Part shown: piece after piece, positions 18,906 through 28,518 of the stretch
Numbering within the stretch: the stretch's first letter is position 1
How the letters are laid out: each line of letters opens with the position of its first letter
Source of the DNA: Ruminococcus sp.
GTDB taxonomy: Bacteria > Bacillota > Clostridia > Oscillospirales > Ruminococcaceae
DNA: 64,000 nucleotides
Direction of reading: 5' to 3'
Assembly: GCA_014799785.1 (NCBI GenBank)
Contig: JAAVHI010000023.1
Span: forward strand, 55,619-119,618
The notes under the pieces: model-generated
Databases searched by the model: none
Told to the model about the DNA's origin: nothing
Seen by the model: only the letters and a program-made list of their open reading frames with translations
Position numbers and translations under genes: made by a program

Positions 18906-21900
18906 TTATTTTAAAATATCCTCCAATGTTTTCATCAGCTTTTCTATGTCTATCGGTTTAGCAACATATCCGTTCATTCCGGAATCCATTGCCTCTTTCC
19001 TGTCCTCGTCAAAAGCGTTTGCAGTCATCGCCACGATCGGAGTTGCCGCCTTTACTGGGTCGTCAAGCGCACGAATGGCTCTCGTTGCCTGATAGCCGTT
19101 CATAATAGGCATCTGAACGTCCATCAGTATCAGATCATACGTGCCTGCGGGCATTTCTTTCATACGCTCCACAGCTATGCTTCCGTCGTCCGCGGTATCA
19201 ATGGCGAAGCCTTCAGTCTCCAGTATCGTCTGCGCGATCTCCTGATTCAGCTCATTATCTTCAACAAGCAGAAGCCTCATTCCGTCAAAGCGAGTCTCCT
19301 CGGACGCGGTTGTTTCGTCTTCGCTTTCCTGCTCCATATACGGCGCTGCAAGAACGCTCCGCAGCTCCGACATGAAAAGAGGTTTTGAGCAAAACGCCGT
19401 TACCCCCGCCTCTCTTGCCTCCGCCTCTATGTCCGTCCAGTCGTAGGCGGTCAGTATAATGATCGGAGTCATATCCCCTATCACCCTGCGGATCCGGCGG
19501 ACAAGCTCTATGCCGTTCATATCGGGCATGAGCCAGTCAATAATGTAGGCGCTGTAAGGCTCGTTCTGTTCAAGTGCAAATTCCGTGCGTATTACCGCCT
19601 CGTTACCCAGTGTAGTCCAGTCGGGGTGCATACCGATAGCGGAGAGCATTTTGCTTACGCTTACACAGGTATTCACATCATCGTCCACCACAAGCGCCCT
19701 GAGATCTGCAAGCTGCTCAAGCCGCTGCGACTCCATTGGACTGTCGGCGACCCTGAAACGGAACGCAACGGTAAACTCCGAACCCTTTCCCGTCTCGCTT
19801 TCCACCGTGATCGTGCCGCCCATCATATCCACAATGTTTTTGGTGATGGCAAGCCCCAGACCGGTTCCCTGAATGCCGCTTACAGTAGAAGTCTGTTCCC
19901 GCTCAAATGGCTCGAAAACGTGCTGTAAGAATTCACTGCTCATACCTATGCCCGTATCCTTGACCTTGAACTCATAGGAGGCAGCCCCGTCTGCGGCCTC
20001 GGACGTCTGGCTGACGCGGACGCTTACCATACCGCCCGGCTTTGTGTATTTCATTGCGTTGCTCAGAATATTCAGAAGCACCTGATTCAAGCGGAGCTTA
20101 TCGCATACTATCGTCTCGTTTGACACGTCAAGAGTATCAATGTAGAATTCCAGCTGCTTTGATTTTACGTCAGACTGAACGATAGTTTTCAGATCGTGCA
20201 TGATCTCGGGAAGACTGGTCTCCTTCTCTTCGATCTTGACCTTGCCGCTCTCAATCCGGCTCATGTCCAGCACGTCGTTTATCAAGCTGAGCAGATGATT
20301 ACCCGACGTCATGATCTTGCTCAGATAATCACGTACCTGCTCCTTGTTGTCGATATGGGTCACGGCTAAAGAAGTAAACCCGATGATGGCGTTCATCGGC
20401 GTGCGGATATCGTGGGACATATTGTTAAGGAACGTTGTCTTGGCATTATTTGCGTACTGAGCCTGAGCCAAAGCCTCCGCCAGAACCTCCTTCTGCTCCT
20501 GCTCATTGCGTATCATCTCGTCAATATTGCGGAATCCTGCAAGAATAAAGCCAACCCGTCCGTCATCGTTATCTGCGATCTTTAAATATGTATATTGAAA
20601 ATGATGTACTTCCCCGTTATCCAATATGCGGTAGATACCCGTATATTCGTCGTCTGTTTTCAGCTTCTCACTGACCTTATCCAGTGAAAGGGCATCGGAA
20701 AACTCCTGCCGATCGTCGGGATGGACACGGCTGTTGATATACTTTTCAAGAATTGGGGCATAGCTATGCTCTTCCGTCGAACCCTTTTTAAGTCCCTCGG
20801 TCACATAACCCTCCAGTTTAATGATCCGTGCAGTGGAGCGTTCTTCGTTTATGGCATAAACGTTTGTATAGTCACGGCTCAGGGCTTCCACAATGGCAAG
20901 CTGTTCACCCAGCCTCATGTTTGACAGCTCCGTTGCGTGCAGCAGCTTCTTGTTCCACTGTACACGCAGATAGAGCGTAAGAATAACGCATACGGTAAGG
21001 GCCAGCATAAAGAATGCCGCGAACATCATTATCGGATTGGCCTGCATATACTGCAGAATACTCATATCACCAATCGTATAGGAGGTGTACTTTGAAGCCA
21101 GCTGATTCAGCGTATCATCGGACATCTGCTTAATGCACTTATTCAGTATGGTCAGCAACTCATGATCCGTGTTTTCACTGACATACATACTGAAGCTTGT
21201 GCTCATGCCGTTCAGCATACTGTAATACAGAGAATTGGAGGCGTCATGGTTTACAAATAACTGCGCTGTATAGGCATATACATAGGCCGCGTCCGCTTCA
21301 CGGTTCAGGACGGCGCGCATAGCCTCATCGCCTGTAGGATAGCTCAGTACGGTGTATCCCTCTAACAATTCCCGTTCAATGATATCTTTCCCCTGGGAAT
21401 CCGATACGGCGACAACCTTTATATCGCCTTTAAGGTCTTGTCTGGTCACCATTGCCATTCTCGCTGTCATGTAGCTTGTTGTGTTGAAGCCGCGGTAAAC
21501 GGCGTCCTCAATAATGTCGTCGGAGCCGAGCTTGTCAATAACAACATTTACCCCGTTTGTGCCGGCGAGAGAATAATAAGCGTCACTGTTCTCAGGAACA
21601 ACAACTTCGTAAGGCAGTCCCGCAAGCTCCATAACTGCGGCAAAATAATCCGGCAGAATACCCTTTAGCTCCCCGTCCTCCGTATAGGAATAGGGAGCCC
21701 TGTCACCGAGAGCGGTCACGGTAATGGTTTTCTCTCCCGAAACGACCTGACGGATATATTCCGTCTCGCGCTCGTTAAAGGAAAGCGCAGAGGAATAAAC
21801 CGGACCGTAGTACTTATAGAACAGCACATTTTTCCAGTCGCCCTCATTTATATCCATCTGCTCGATGGCGTAATTGATCTCGTCAAGCAGTTCCGTATCG

Positions 21901-22652
21901 TCCTTTCTGACGATAGCGTAAAAGTCGGCCTCCTCAATGATATCAAGTGTCTTTTCGTTTTCCGCCTTTCTCAGATCGCTGGAAAGTATCGCATCGACCT
22001 CGCCGCTCTGCAAAGCTGCCGCAAGATCATCTGAATCGTAGTATTCCTTTACCTGATAGGAAAATCCATTTTCTTCAGCAAATTCCACTAAGCTTTGGTT
22101 CTGGCTGCTGCCCTCCAGCTGACCCACCGTAATTCCGTTATAGGTTTTATAGTCTCCGCGGTGGATCTGCGTGTTATTGACCCGAATCGAGAGAATGGTA
22201 TCGTTCCTGCCTATAGGTAGAGAAAAGGCGAAGAGCTCCTCCCGCTCAGAGGTCCTGCGGGCGGAGGTCACCACATCGATCTCGCCGTTTTCAAGCATAT
22301 CAAGCATTTCGCTCCATGCTCTGTCATAGCCGGTGTACTGAAAATTCAACCGTGAATATTCGGAAACGAGGCTGAGAAATTCGATGCCGTATCCGGTCAG
22401 TCTGTCCTCCTCGTCCTTCATGTGATAGCCTTCAAAACTGAAAATGCCGGCTTTGACCGTCCGGTTATTAGACTGTACATCATCGGCAAATGCCGTTATA
22501 AAATTGGATAAAGCAATGATCAGGCATACTGTAAATGCCGCAATTCTTTTCAAGCATATCACGCGCGGTACTACAGCGGTACGCACTGCTTTTTCCCTCC
22601 GAGCGCCGTATTTCTTCGGAAATGCCATTTTATTTTTTGAAATGTTCTGCAT
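18906..22652 (-). CDS. BvgS-like hybrid sensor histidine kinase (two SBP_3 domains, HisKA, HATPase, two receiver domains)
   Basis: 'VKAGIFSFEGYHMKDEEDRLTGYGIEFL' SBP_3, 'FLNNMSHDIRTPMNAIIGFTSLA' HisKA, 'GLGLAITKNIVDMMGG' HATPase, two receivers ('IIDWLMPDMNGIEL', 'LILMDVQMPIMNGYQA'); start taken at M67 of the ORF (MQNISKNK) with GGGAG upstream. Confidence 0.92.
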   Translation of the reverse strand: MQNISKNKMAFPKKYGARREKAVRTAVVPRVICLKRIAAFTVCLIIALSNFITAFADDVQSNNRTVKAGIFSFEGYHMKDEEDRLTGYGIEFLSLVSEYSRLNFQYTGYDRAWSEMLDMLENGEIDVVTSARRTSEREELFAFSLPIGRNDTILSIRVNNTQIHRGDYKTYNGITVGQLEGSSQNQSLVEFAEENGFSYQVKEYYDSDDLAAALQSGEVDAILSSDLRKAENEKTLDIIEEADFYAIVRKDDTELLDEINYAIEQMDINEGDWKNVLFYKYYGPVYSSALSFNERETEYIRQVVSGEKTITVTALGDRAPYSYTEDGELKGILPDYFAAVMELAGLPYEVVVPENSDAYYSLAGTNGVNVVIDKLGSDDIIEDAVYRGFNTTSYMTARMAMVTRQDLKGDIKVVAVSDSQGKDIIERELLEGYTVLSYPTGDEAMRAVLNREADAAYVYAYTAQLFVNHDASNSLYYSMLNGMSTSFSMYVSENTDHELLTILNKCIKQMSDDTLNQLASKYTSYTIGDMSILQYMQANPIMMFAAFFMLALTVCVILTLYLRVQWNKKLLHATELSNMRLGEQLAIVEALSRDYTNVYAINEERSTARIIKLEGYVTEGLKKGSTEEHSYAPILEKYINSRVHPDDRQEFSDALSLDKVSEKLKTDDEYTGIYRILDNGEVHHFQYTYLKIADNDDGRVGFILAGFRNIDEMIRNEQEQKEVLAEALAQAQYANNAKTTFLNNMSHDIRTPMNAIIGFTSLAVTHIDNKEQVRDYLSKIMTSGNHLLSLINDVLDMSRIESGKVKIEEKETSLPEIMHDLKTIVQSDVKSKQLEFYIDTLDVSNETIVCDKLRLNQVLLNILSNAMKYTKPGGMVSVRVSQTSEAADGAASYEFKVKDTGIGMSSEFLQHVFEPFEREQTSTVSGIQGTGLGLAITKNIVDMMGGTITVESETGKGSEFTVAFRFRVADSPMESQRLEQLADLRALVVDDDVNTCVSVSKMLSAIGMHPDWTTLGNEAVIRTEFALEQNEPYSAYIIDWLMPDMNGIELVRRIRRVIGDMTPIIILTAYDWTDIEAEAREAGVTAFCSKPLFMSELRSVLAAPYMEQESEDETTASEETRFDGMRLLLVEDNELNQEIAQTILETEGFAIDTADDGSIAVERMKEMPAGTYDLILMDVQMPIMNGYQATRAIRALDDPVKAATPIVAMTANAFDEDRKEAMDSGMNGYVAKPIDIEKLMKTLEDILK

Positions 22653-22683
22653 ACTACATCTCCCAATTCCGAACTGCCGTTTT

Positions 22684-22768
22684 TGGTGCGGATAACAGAA
22701 ATCAAACCTGCGTGGCTCTCTCCGCCTGAATTTTAATCCGTTGCATCTGCCAATTTCGCCGCACACGC
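22684..22768 (-). other. Full-length degenerate tRNA-Leu(UAA)-like sequence with encoded CCA, in the leader of the hybrid kinase gene
   Basis: - strand GCGTGTGCGGCGAAATTGGCAGATGCAACGGATTAAAATTCAGGCGGAGAGAGCCACGCAGGTTTGATTTCTGTTATCCGCACCA; D-arm, T-arm and acceptor largely preserved, anticodon arm degraded. Confidence 0.75.
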
Positions 22769-22779
22769 ATAGTAATTGA

Positions 22780-22808
22780 ATTATATCACAAAACACATAA
22801 TTTGTCAA
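22780..22808 (-). promoter_or_regulatory. Perfect-consensus sigma70 promoter upstream of the tRNA-like element
   Basis: - strand TTGACA-N17-TATAAT. Confidence 0.85.
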
Positions 22809-22948
22809 ACATAATTTCAATGGACAGTTGTAAGCTTTGCAGTGCTGCAACAGAAGCCGTACAAAAGAATAAAAAATTAAGGGAAAAACGAAAATCTGAT
22901 AGGATACAGTTACCGTCTCATTAACATCATTGATTTTGCTGCCGTCCG

Positions 22949-25480
22949 CTAAATCCTGCCATAATTCTCCATATGCTTTTTCAAATATTTTCCTGTCAGA
23001 CTTTCATTGCATCGGCAGACCCTCTCCGGCGTTCCCGTGACAACGATCTGTCCGCCATGAACACCACCGCCGGGACCCATGTCGATCACATAGTCCGCAT
23101 TGCTTATAATATCAAGGTCGTGTTCAATAACGATAACTGTTGCGCCATTTTCGATCAATCGCTGAAACACCGTAAGCAAAGTCCTGACGTCAAGAGGGTG
23201 CAGACCGATCGTTGGTTCATCAAAGACAAAAACGGTATCGGACTGTCCTTTTCCCATTTCGCTTGCAAGCTTCAGCCGCTGTGCTTCGCCGCCCGAAAGG
23301 CTCGGGGTTGCCTCTCCAAGCGTCAGATAACCGAGGCCGAGCTCATGGAGAACTTTTAATCTGCCCGCCACAGACGGCAGATCGGCACAGGCTGCAAGAG
23401 CCTCGTCAATACTCATGTCCATAAGCTCGGGAAGTGTATATCCCGTTTCAGCTTTTTTCGGAATCCGACGTATAAGGCTCGCTTCTTTGGAATATCTCGA
23501 ACCGCCGCAGTCGGGACATGGAATTTCCACGTCGGGAAGAAACTGCACATCTAAGCTGACAGAACCCGTCCCGTCACAGACAGGACAGCGCAGCTTTCCC
23601 GTATTATAGGAGAAATCGCCCGCCTTGCAGCCCCTTGCTTTTGCATCCGCACACCTTGCATATACCTTGCGAAGTTCATCATGTACATTGGCATAGGTTG
23701 CCACAGTCGAACGCACATTTATACCGATCGGTGTAGCGTCTATAAGCTTGACCTGCCGTATCCCCTCTGCGGAAACAGAGCGTATATGCTCCGGCATTTT
23801 CCCCCCGTTTACCGAGGTCTCCAGTGCAGGGATAAGGCTTTCCAGCACCATTGTCGTCTTTCCCGAGCCCGAAACGCCCGTCACCGCGATCAGCCTGCCT
23901 TTCGGGAAATCTATCTCCAATGGCTTTACGGTATGTATCTCCGAGGTGGACAAGGATATTTTTCCCAAAGCAAACATATCCTCCGACGAAATACGGTTTC
24001 CGATATCCGTAACCGTCCTTCCCGAAAGATACCCTCCTATAAGTGAGTTTGGGTCGTTCGACACGTCCGAAACGCTCCCCTGCGCAATAACAGTTCCGCC
24101 GCCCGCTCCTGCCTCGGGACCCATTTCTATCAGCCAGTCTGCTTCCTTCAGCACATTGGTATCATGATCCACCAGAATAACCGTGTTTCCGTCTGCAAGC
24201 AGGTCATGCATGACGCCGAACAGACCCTCCATATTTGAGGGATGCAGACCGATAGACGGCTCATCAAGCACATAGAGAACACCGGTTGTACGGTTTCGCA
24301 CGGCTCTTGCAAGCTGCATTCTCTGCCGCTCGCCTGTGGAAAGGGTTGAGGACGACCTGTCCAGCGTAAGATAAGAAAGACCCAGCTCCATAAGCCGTTT
24401 TGCGGTGTTTTGGAAAGAATCGCATATGCTTTCCGCCATCGGACGCATTTCTTCCTGAAGTGAAGCAGGAACTCCGCTTACCCAGTCTGTCAGTTCGGAT
24501 AACGTCATCATAGCAGCCTGCGCAAGCGAAATACCCCGAAGCTTCGGCGCACGAGCCGCACTGCTCAGACGTGTGCCGCCGCAGTCCGGGCAGACGCCCT
24601 GACGCAGAAACTTCTCCACCCGCTTCATACCCTTTTCGTCCTTGACCTTGGCCAGAGCATTTTCAACCGTATATGTAGCGTTGAAATAAGTAAAGTCCAT
24701 ATCTCCGGCTGCACCACTGGTTTTATTCTGATAAATGATGTTTTTCTTGACCGCAGGTCCGTGAAAGACGATATCCCGCTCCTTTTCGGTTAGCTCACTG
24801 AACGGGACATCTGTACGAACACCCATTTCCCGCGCAATGTCCTTCATAAGCGACCACATCAGCGTCTGCCAAGGTGCAACCGCGCCTTCGTCTATGGAAA
24901 GCGACTCATCGGGTACCAATGTTGATTCATCAACTGTGCGGACTATCCCTGTACCGTCGCACCGTTTGCACGCTCCCTGACTGTTAAATGCAAGCTCCTC
25001 GGCAGAGGGCGCAAAGAAAGCTTCGCCGCATACAGGACAGACAAGCGGAAGCTCGGCCGCCACATTAAGCGACGGCTCTGCATAATGTCCGTTGGGACAT
25101 CTGTGGCTTGCAAGACGGGAAAACATCAGGCGCAGAATATTCAGAAGCTCCGTACCTGTTCCGAACGTACTGCGTATCCCGGGCACACCGGGACGCTGAC
25201 GAAGCGCCAAAGCCGCCGGAACATACAGCACCTCATCGACTTGAGCCTTTTCCGCCTGCGTCATCCGCCTTCTGGTATAGGTGGACAAAGATTCCAGATA
25301 CCGTCTTGAGCCCTCCGCATATAAAATTCCCAGCGCAAGCGAGGATTTTCCCGAACCCGAAACCCCCGCAATGCCTACAAGCTTGTTCAGCGGAATATCC
25401 ACATCAATATTTTTCAGATTATGCACACGTCCGCCGCGCACATGGATATACTTCGGCGTTTTGTTTTCAGACTGTTCCAT
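22949..25480 (-). CDS. UvrA-like excinuclease ABC-type ATPase (short UvrA paralogue)
   Basis: 'HVRGGRVHNLKNIDVDIPLNKLVGIAGVSGSGKSSLALGILYAEGSRRYLESLS', 'LSGGEAQRLKLASEMGK', CxxC zinc motifs; about 843 aa, shorter than canonical UvrA. Confidence 0.88.
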   Translation of the reverse strand: MEQSENKTPKYIHVRGGRVHNLKNIDVDIPLNKLVGIAGVSGSGKSSLALGILYAEGSRRYLESLSTYTRRRMTQAEKAQVDEVLYVPAALALRQRPGVPGIRSTFGTGTELLNILRLMFSRLASHRCPNGHYAEPSLNVAAELPLVCPVCGEAFFAPSAEELAFNSQGACKRCDGTGIVRTVDESTLVPDESLSIDEGAVAPWQTLMWSLMKDIAREMGVRTDVPFSELTEKERDIVFHGPAVKKNIIYQNKTSGAAGDMDFTYFNATYTVENALAKVKDEKGMKRVEKFLRQGVCPDCGGTRLSSAARAPKLRGISLAQAAMMTLSELTDWVSGVPASLQEEMRPMAESICDSFQNTAKRLMELGLSYLTLDRSSSTLSTGERQRMQLARAVRNRTTGVLYVLDEPSIGLHPSNMEGLFGVMHDLLADGNTVILVDHDTNVLKEADWLIEMGPEAGAGGGTVIAQGSVSDVSNDPNSLIGGYLSGRTVTDIGNRISSEDMFALGKISLSTSEIHTVKPLEIDFPKGRLIAVTGVSGSGKTTMVLESLIPALETSVNGGKMPEHIRSVSAEGIRQVKLIDATPIGINVRSTVATYANVHDELRKVYARCADAKARGCKAGDFSYNTGKLRCPVCDGTGSVSLDVQFLPDVEIPCPDCGGSRYSKEASLIRRIPKKAETGYTLPELMDMSIDEALAACADLPSVAGRLKVLHELGLGYLTLGEATPSLSGGEAQRLKLASEMGKGQSDTVFVFDEPTIGLHPLDVRTLLTVFQRLIENGATVIVIEHDLDIISNADYVIDMGPGGGVHGGQIVVTGTPERVCRCNESLTGKYLKKHMENYGRI

Positions 25481-25860
25481 ATAATTCACTCCCGATATGC
25501 TTCCAAATCTTTATCATTTCAAATAATTTGACTAATACACATTGCATCGCCATACAGTCCTATAGGGATATCAGTATCTGCAAGCATTTTATAACCTCAT
25601 TCATTGCCGCGTCTGCGTACCCGTTTCCATTTGTACTGTCATTAATATGCAAAACCCTGTCTCTGATAATTGAAATATCCGAACAAAAAGCGCTCCTATG
25701 ATGTAATAACAATGACGCCGCAAGCCAAAGTAAAAATCATAGGGAGCGTTCCGAAACGGACACTGATAGCCTTGAGTTATCAGTCCAACACAATACTCAT
25801 TCCGAAATATCTGAAGAAAATAATGTACGGAAAAGTACATGAGGATATTATGAAATACTG

Positions 25861-26244
25861 CTACAGCACAACATAATACAATCCCGTCAGCAGCACAGCA
25901 AGTCCCAGAAAAACCAGTCCCGGAACAAGCATGGAAAAGCCGCTTCCCTTGTTTTTTTCACGGTTGATAAAATCGTAATAGGTGGCGTAGCGTTTTGGCT
26001 TTCCGCGGATATCGTTAAAAAGCGAGGTCACAGCATAGCGTATGCCGTCGAAAAAATGCTCGTCCGATACCCACGCAAGCGCGCCTATCCCTGCAAGAAT
26101 TACTCCCGCAAGCAGCGCAGAATTGCTGAGCATTTTGATCCAATCCGACAAAGTCTCGGCATTGCCGATCCCCTGCCACAGCAGAGAAAGTCCCATAATG
26201 ATAAGACCGCAGACCGACGCAGCTATCCATGATGCACGTTTCAT
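25861..26244 (-). CDS. DUF3899-like small membrane protein
   Basis: Three to four predicted TM segments; 'ALAWVSDEHFFDGIRYAVTSLFNDIRGKPKRYATYYDFINRE'. Confidence 0.6.
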   Translation of the reverse strand: MKRASWIAASVCGLIIMGLSLLWQGIGNAETLSDWIKMLSNSALLAGVILAGIGALAWVSDEHFFDGIRYAVTSLFNDIRGKPKRYATYYDFINREKNKGSGFSMLVPGLVFLGLAVLLTGLYYVVL

Positions 26245-27284
26245 TGAGCGTTTTCCCTTTCACTGCGCATATCCTTTTCCTCTGCCTCCGTGCATCGAAC
26301 AAAATGTCCCGGATATATCTCCCGCAGCTTAAATTTTTCTTCCTCTTCGGGAGTATATGTGGGTCTCTCATAAAAGATCCTGCGGCGGCGCTTTTCGGTA
26401 TAAGGATCGGGAAGAGGAATAGCGGACAGCAGAGCCTTGGTATAACCGTGCAGCGGGTGAGCGAAAAGCTCCTCCGATTCCGCCATTTCAACCATGTGTC
26501 CGAAATACATTACCCCTATCCTGTCGGAAAAATACTTTACAACAGACAGGTCGTGAGCTATAAACAATATCGTCAGACCCATCTCATCGCGCAGCTGTCC
26601 CAAAAGATTTATTACCTGCGCCTGAATGGAAACGTCCAATGCGGAAACAGGCTCGTCCGCAATTATCACCTTTGGCTTCATTATGATCGCCCTCGCTATG
26701 CCTATGCGCTGACGCTGTCCGCCGGAAAATTCATGAGGATAGCGGTTGGCATGGTCGGGCATAAGTCCGACCTTTTTCAGTACGTCATAAACCTTGCTGC
26801 GGATCACTTCCTCGTTTTTTTCGCCGTGAATACGCAGTCCCTCGGCAATTATCTCCTTGATAGTCATTCTGGGATTGAGAGACGCCATGGGATCCTGAAA
26901 TATCATCTGTATCTCTGTTACAGACGGGTACTTTTTGTTAAGCTCCTTTGAAAGAGCCTCTGCCTTTCGGTATTTTTCCTTTGCTTCTGAAATACGCTGT
27001 TTATCGCTTTTTTCCGACTTGGCTTTCTCCAAAGCCATACGCTCGTCCCACGCTCCCGCGGAAATAAGCTCTCCGTTAAACCATACCTTTCCGCCCGTGG
27101 GCTTGTAAAGCTTTATAATTGAACGGGCAGTAGTCGTTTTTCCGCAGCCCGACTCCCCTACTATACCCACAATTTCTCCCTTTTTTACCGAGAAGCTTAC
27201 GTCGTCCACCGCTTTGATCCATTTTTTGTCGTCGCGGAAATATTGCCGCAGACCCTCTACACGGAGAATTTCCTCACTGCTCAT
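26241..27284 (-). CDS. oppF: Oligopeptide ABC transporter ATP-binding protein
   Basis: 'GIVGESGCGKTTTARSIIKLYKPTGG', 'FSGGQRQRIGIARAI', OppF-type position in operon. Confidence 0.88.
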   Translation of the reverse strand: MSSEEILRVEGLRQYFRDDKKWIKAVDDVSFSVKKGEIVGIVGESGCGKTTTARSIIKLYKPTGGKVWFNGELISAGAWDERMALEKAKSEKSDKQRISEAKEKYRKAEALSKELNKKYPSVTEIQMIFQDPMASLNPRMTIKEIIAEGLRIHGEKNEEVIRSKVYDVLKKVGLMPDHANRYPHEFSGGQRQRIGIARAIIMKPKVIIADEPVSALDVSIQAQVINLLGQLRDEMGLTILFIAHDLSVVKYFSDRIGVMYFGHMVEMAESEELFAHPLHGYTKALLSAIPLPDPYTEKRRRRIFYERPTYTPEEEEKFKLREIYPGHFVRCTEAEEKDMRSERENAQ

Positions 27285-28345
27285 CTGTTTCCCTCCCTTT
27301 TTTCCGCTTCTTCCAGTTCACGCTTTTTACGTATTCTTTCAAGTACGATCTCAGGAGGACTGACCTTCGGAGCCTTTGGGTGCAGCAGCCATGTTGCGGC
27401 GTAGTGGGTCGGAGTGATCTCGAACAAAGGTGGCTGCTCCTCAAAATCCAAAGCTATCGCATATTTGTTGCGGGCTGCAAAAGCGTCGCCCTTTGGAGGA
27501 AACAGCATATTCGGAGGAGTTCCCGGTATCGACTCCAGCTTTTCGCGGGTATCCAGATCGGGAATTGACGCAAGCAGCGCCCATGTGTACGGATGAGCGG
27601 GACTGTAAAAAATCTCCTCCGCAGTTCCGTACTCCACGATCTTTCCAGCATACATTACAGCTATTCTGTCCGCCATATTTGCCACGACCCCCATATCATG
27701 AGTTATGAAAATAACAGACAGACCGCGTTCCCGCTTGATCTCATTGATAAGCTCCAGTATCTGTGCCTGAATTGTTACATCAAGAGCGGTTGTCGGTTCG
27801 TCGCATATAAGTATTTCGGGATTTGCGGACAAGGCTATGGCTATAACGACCCTCTGGCGCATACCTCCCGAAAGCTCAAAGGAATACCGGTCGTAGCAGC
27901 GTTCCGGATCAGGAATGCCAACGCCTGCCAGCAATTTGAGAGCCCTTGCCTTTGCGTCTGCCTTTGATATTTTTTCGTTCAGCAGCATGGATTCTGTGAG
28001 CTGCTTTCCGATTTTCAGTATTGGATTAAGGCAGGACAAAGGGTCTTGAAACACCATGCCCAGCTTGTTTCCGCGGTATTTGTGGAACTGATCTTCTTTA
28101 AGCTTCAGCAGGTCAGTTTCCTCATACATTATCGTACCGTTTTCAATTATCGCGTTGGGAGTAAGCAAGCCCATAAGAGAGCGTGACGTGACGGATTTTC
28201 CCGATCCCGATTCGCCCACTATCGCCAAGGTTTCGCCTTTAAAAAGGTCGAAGCTCACATCTCTTACTGCGTGAACGATACCGTCGTTTGTCTTGAAAGA
28301 AACGGTAAGATTACTTACCTCAAGGATTTTTTCTTTATTTTCCAT
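27281..28345 (-). CDS. oppD: Oligopeptide ABC transporter ATP-binding protein
   Basis: '[21 protein letters not shown]', '[15 protein letters not shown]'. Confidence 0.88.
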   Translation of the reverse strand: MENKEKILEVSNLTVSFKTNDGIVHAVRDVSFDLFKGETLAIVGESGSGKSVTSRSLMGLLTPNAIIENGTIMYEETDLLKLKEDQFHKYRGNKLGMVFQDPLSCLNPILKIGKQLTESMLLNEKISKADAKARALKLLAGVGIPDPERCYDRYSFELSGGMRQRVVIAIALSANPEILICDEPTTALDVTIQAQILELINEIKRERGLSVIFITHDMGVVANMADRIAVMYAGKIVEYGTAEEIFYSPAHPYTWALLASIPDLDTREKLESIPGTPPNMLFPPKGDAFAARNKYAIALDFEEQPPLFEITPTHYAATWLLHPKAPKVSPPEIVLERIRKKRELEEAEKREGNR

Positions 28346-28390
28346 TTTTACGGCAATGCCCTTTCAGAGCATAACTCCTTTCGCAAGATT

Positions 28391-28512
28391 TTATACTATT
28401 TCACGACCTAAATGTATACAAAAAATTCAAGCAAAAGCTTGCGTATATGGATTTTACGCAGAATTTTTTGTCAGCACAAGGTGCAAATACATATGGGAGT
28501 GAAATAGTATTA
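28391..28512 (-). repeat. Structured intergenic repeat element, copy B
   Basis: Terminal IR ATACTATTTCAC/GTGAAATAGTAT enclosing ACAAAAAATTC/GAATTTTTTGT and hairpins TGCGTA/TACGCA and AAGC/GCTT; aligns with copy A on reading the - strand. Confidence 0.75.
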
Positions 28513-28518
28513 GAACCG

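Noticed and set aside
22684-22768. Annotating this as a functional tRNA-Leu gene
   Set aside because: Anticodon stem has at least two mismatches and an apparent loop deletion, one acceptor mismatch and an altered T loop (TTTGA); decoding function is unlikely.
22653-22850. N-terminal extension of the hybrid kinase ORF (66 aa)
   Set aside because: Translated from the promoter and the tRNA-like element; the internal ATG at 22652 has an RBS and leads into a signal-anchor sequence.
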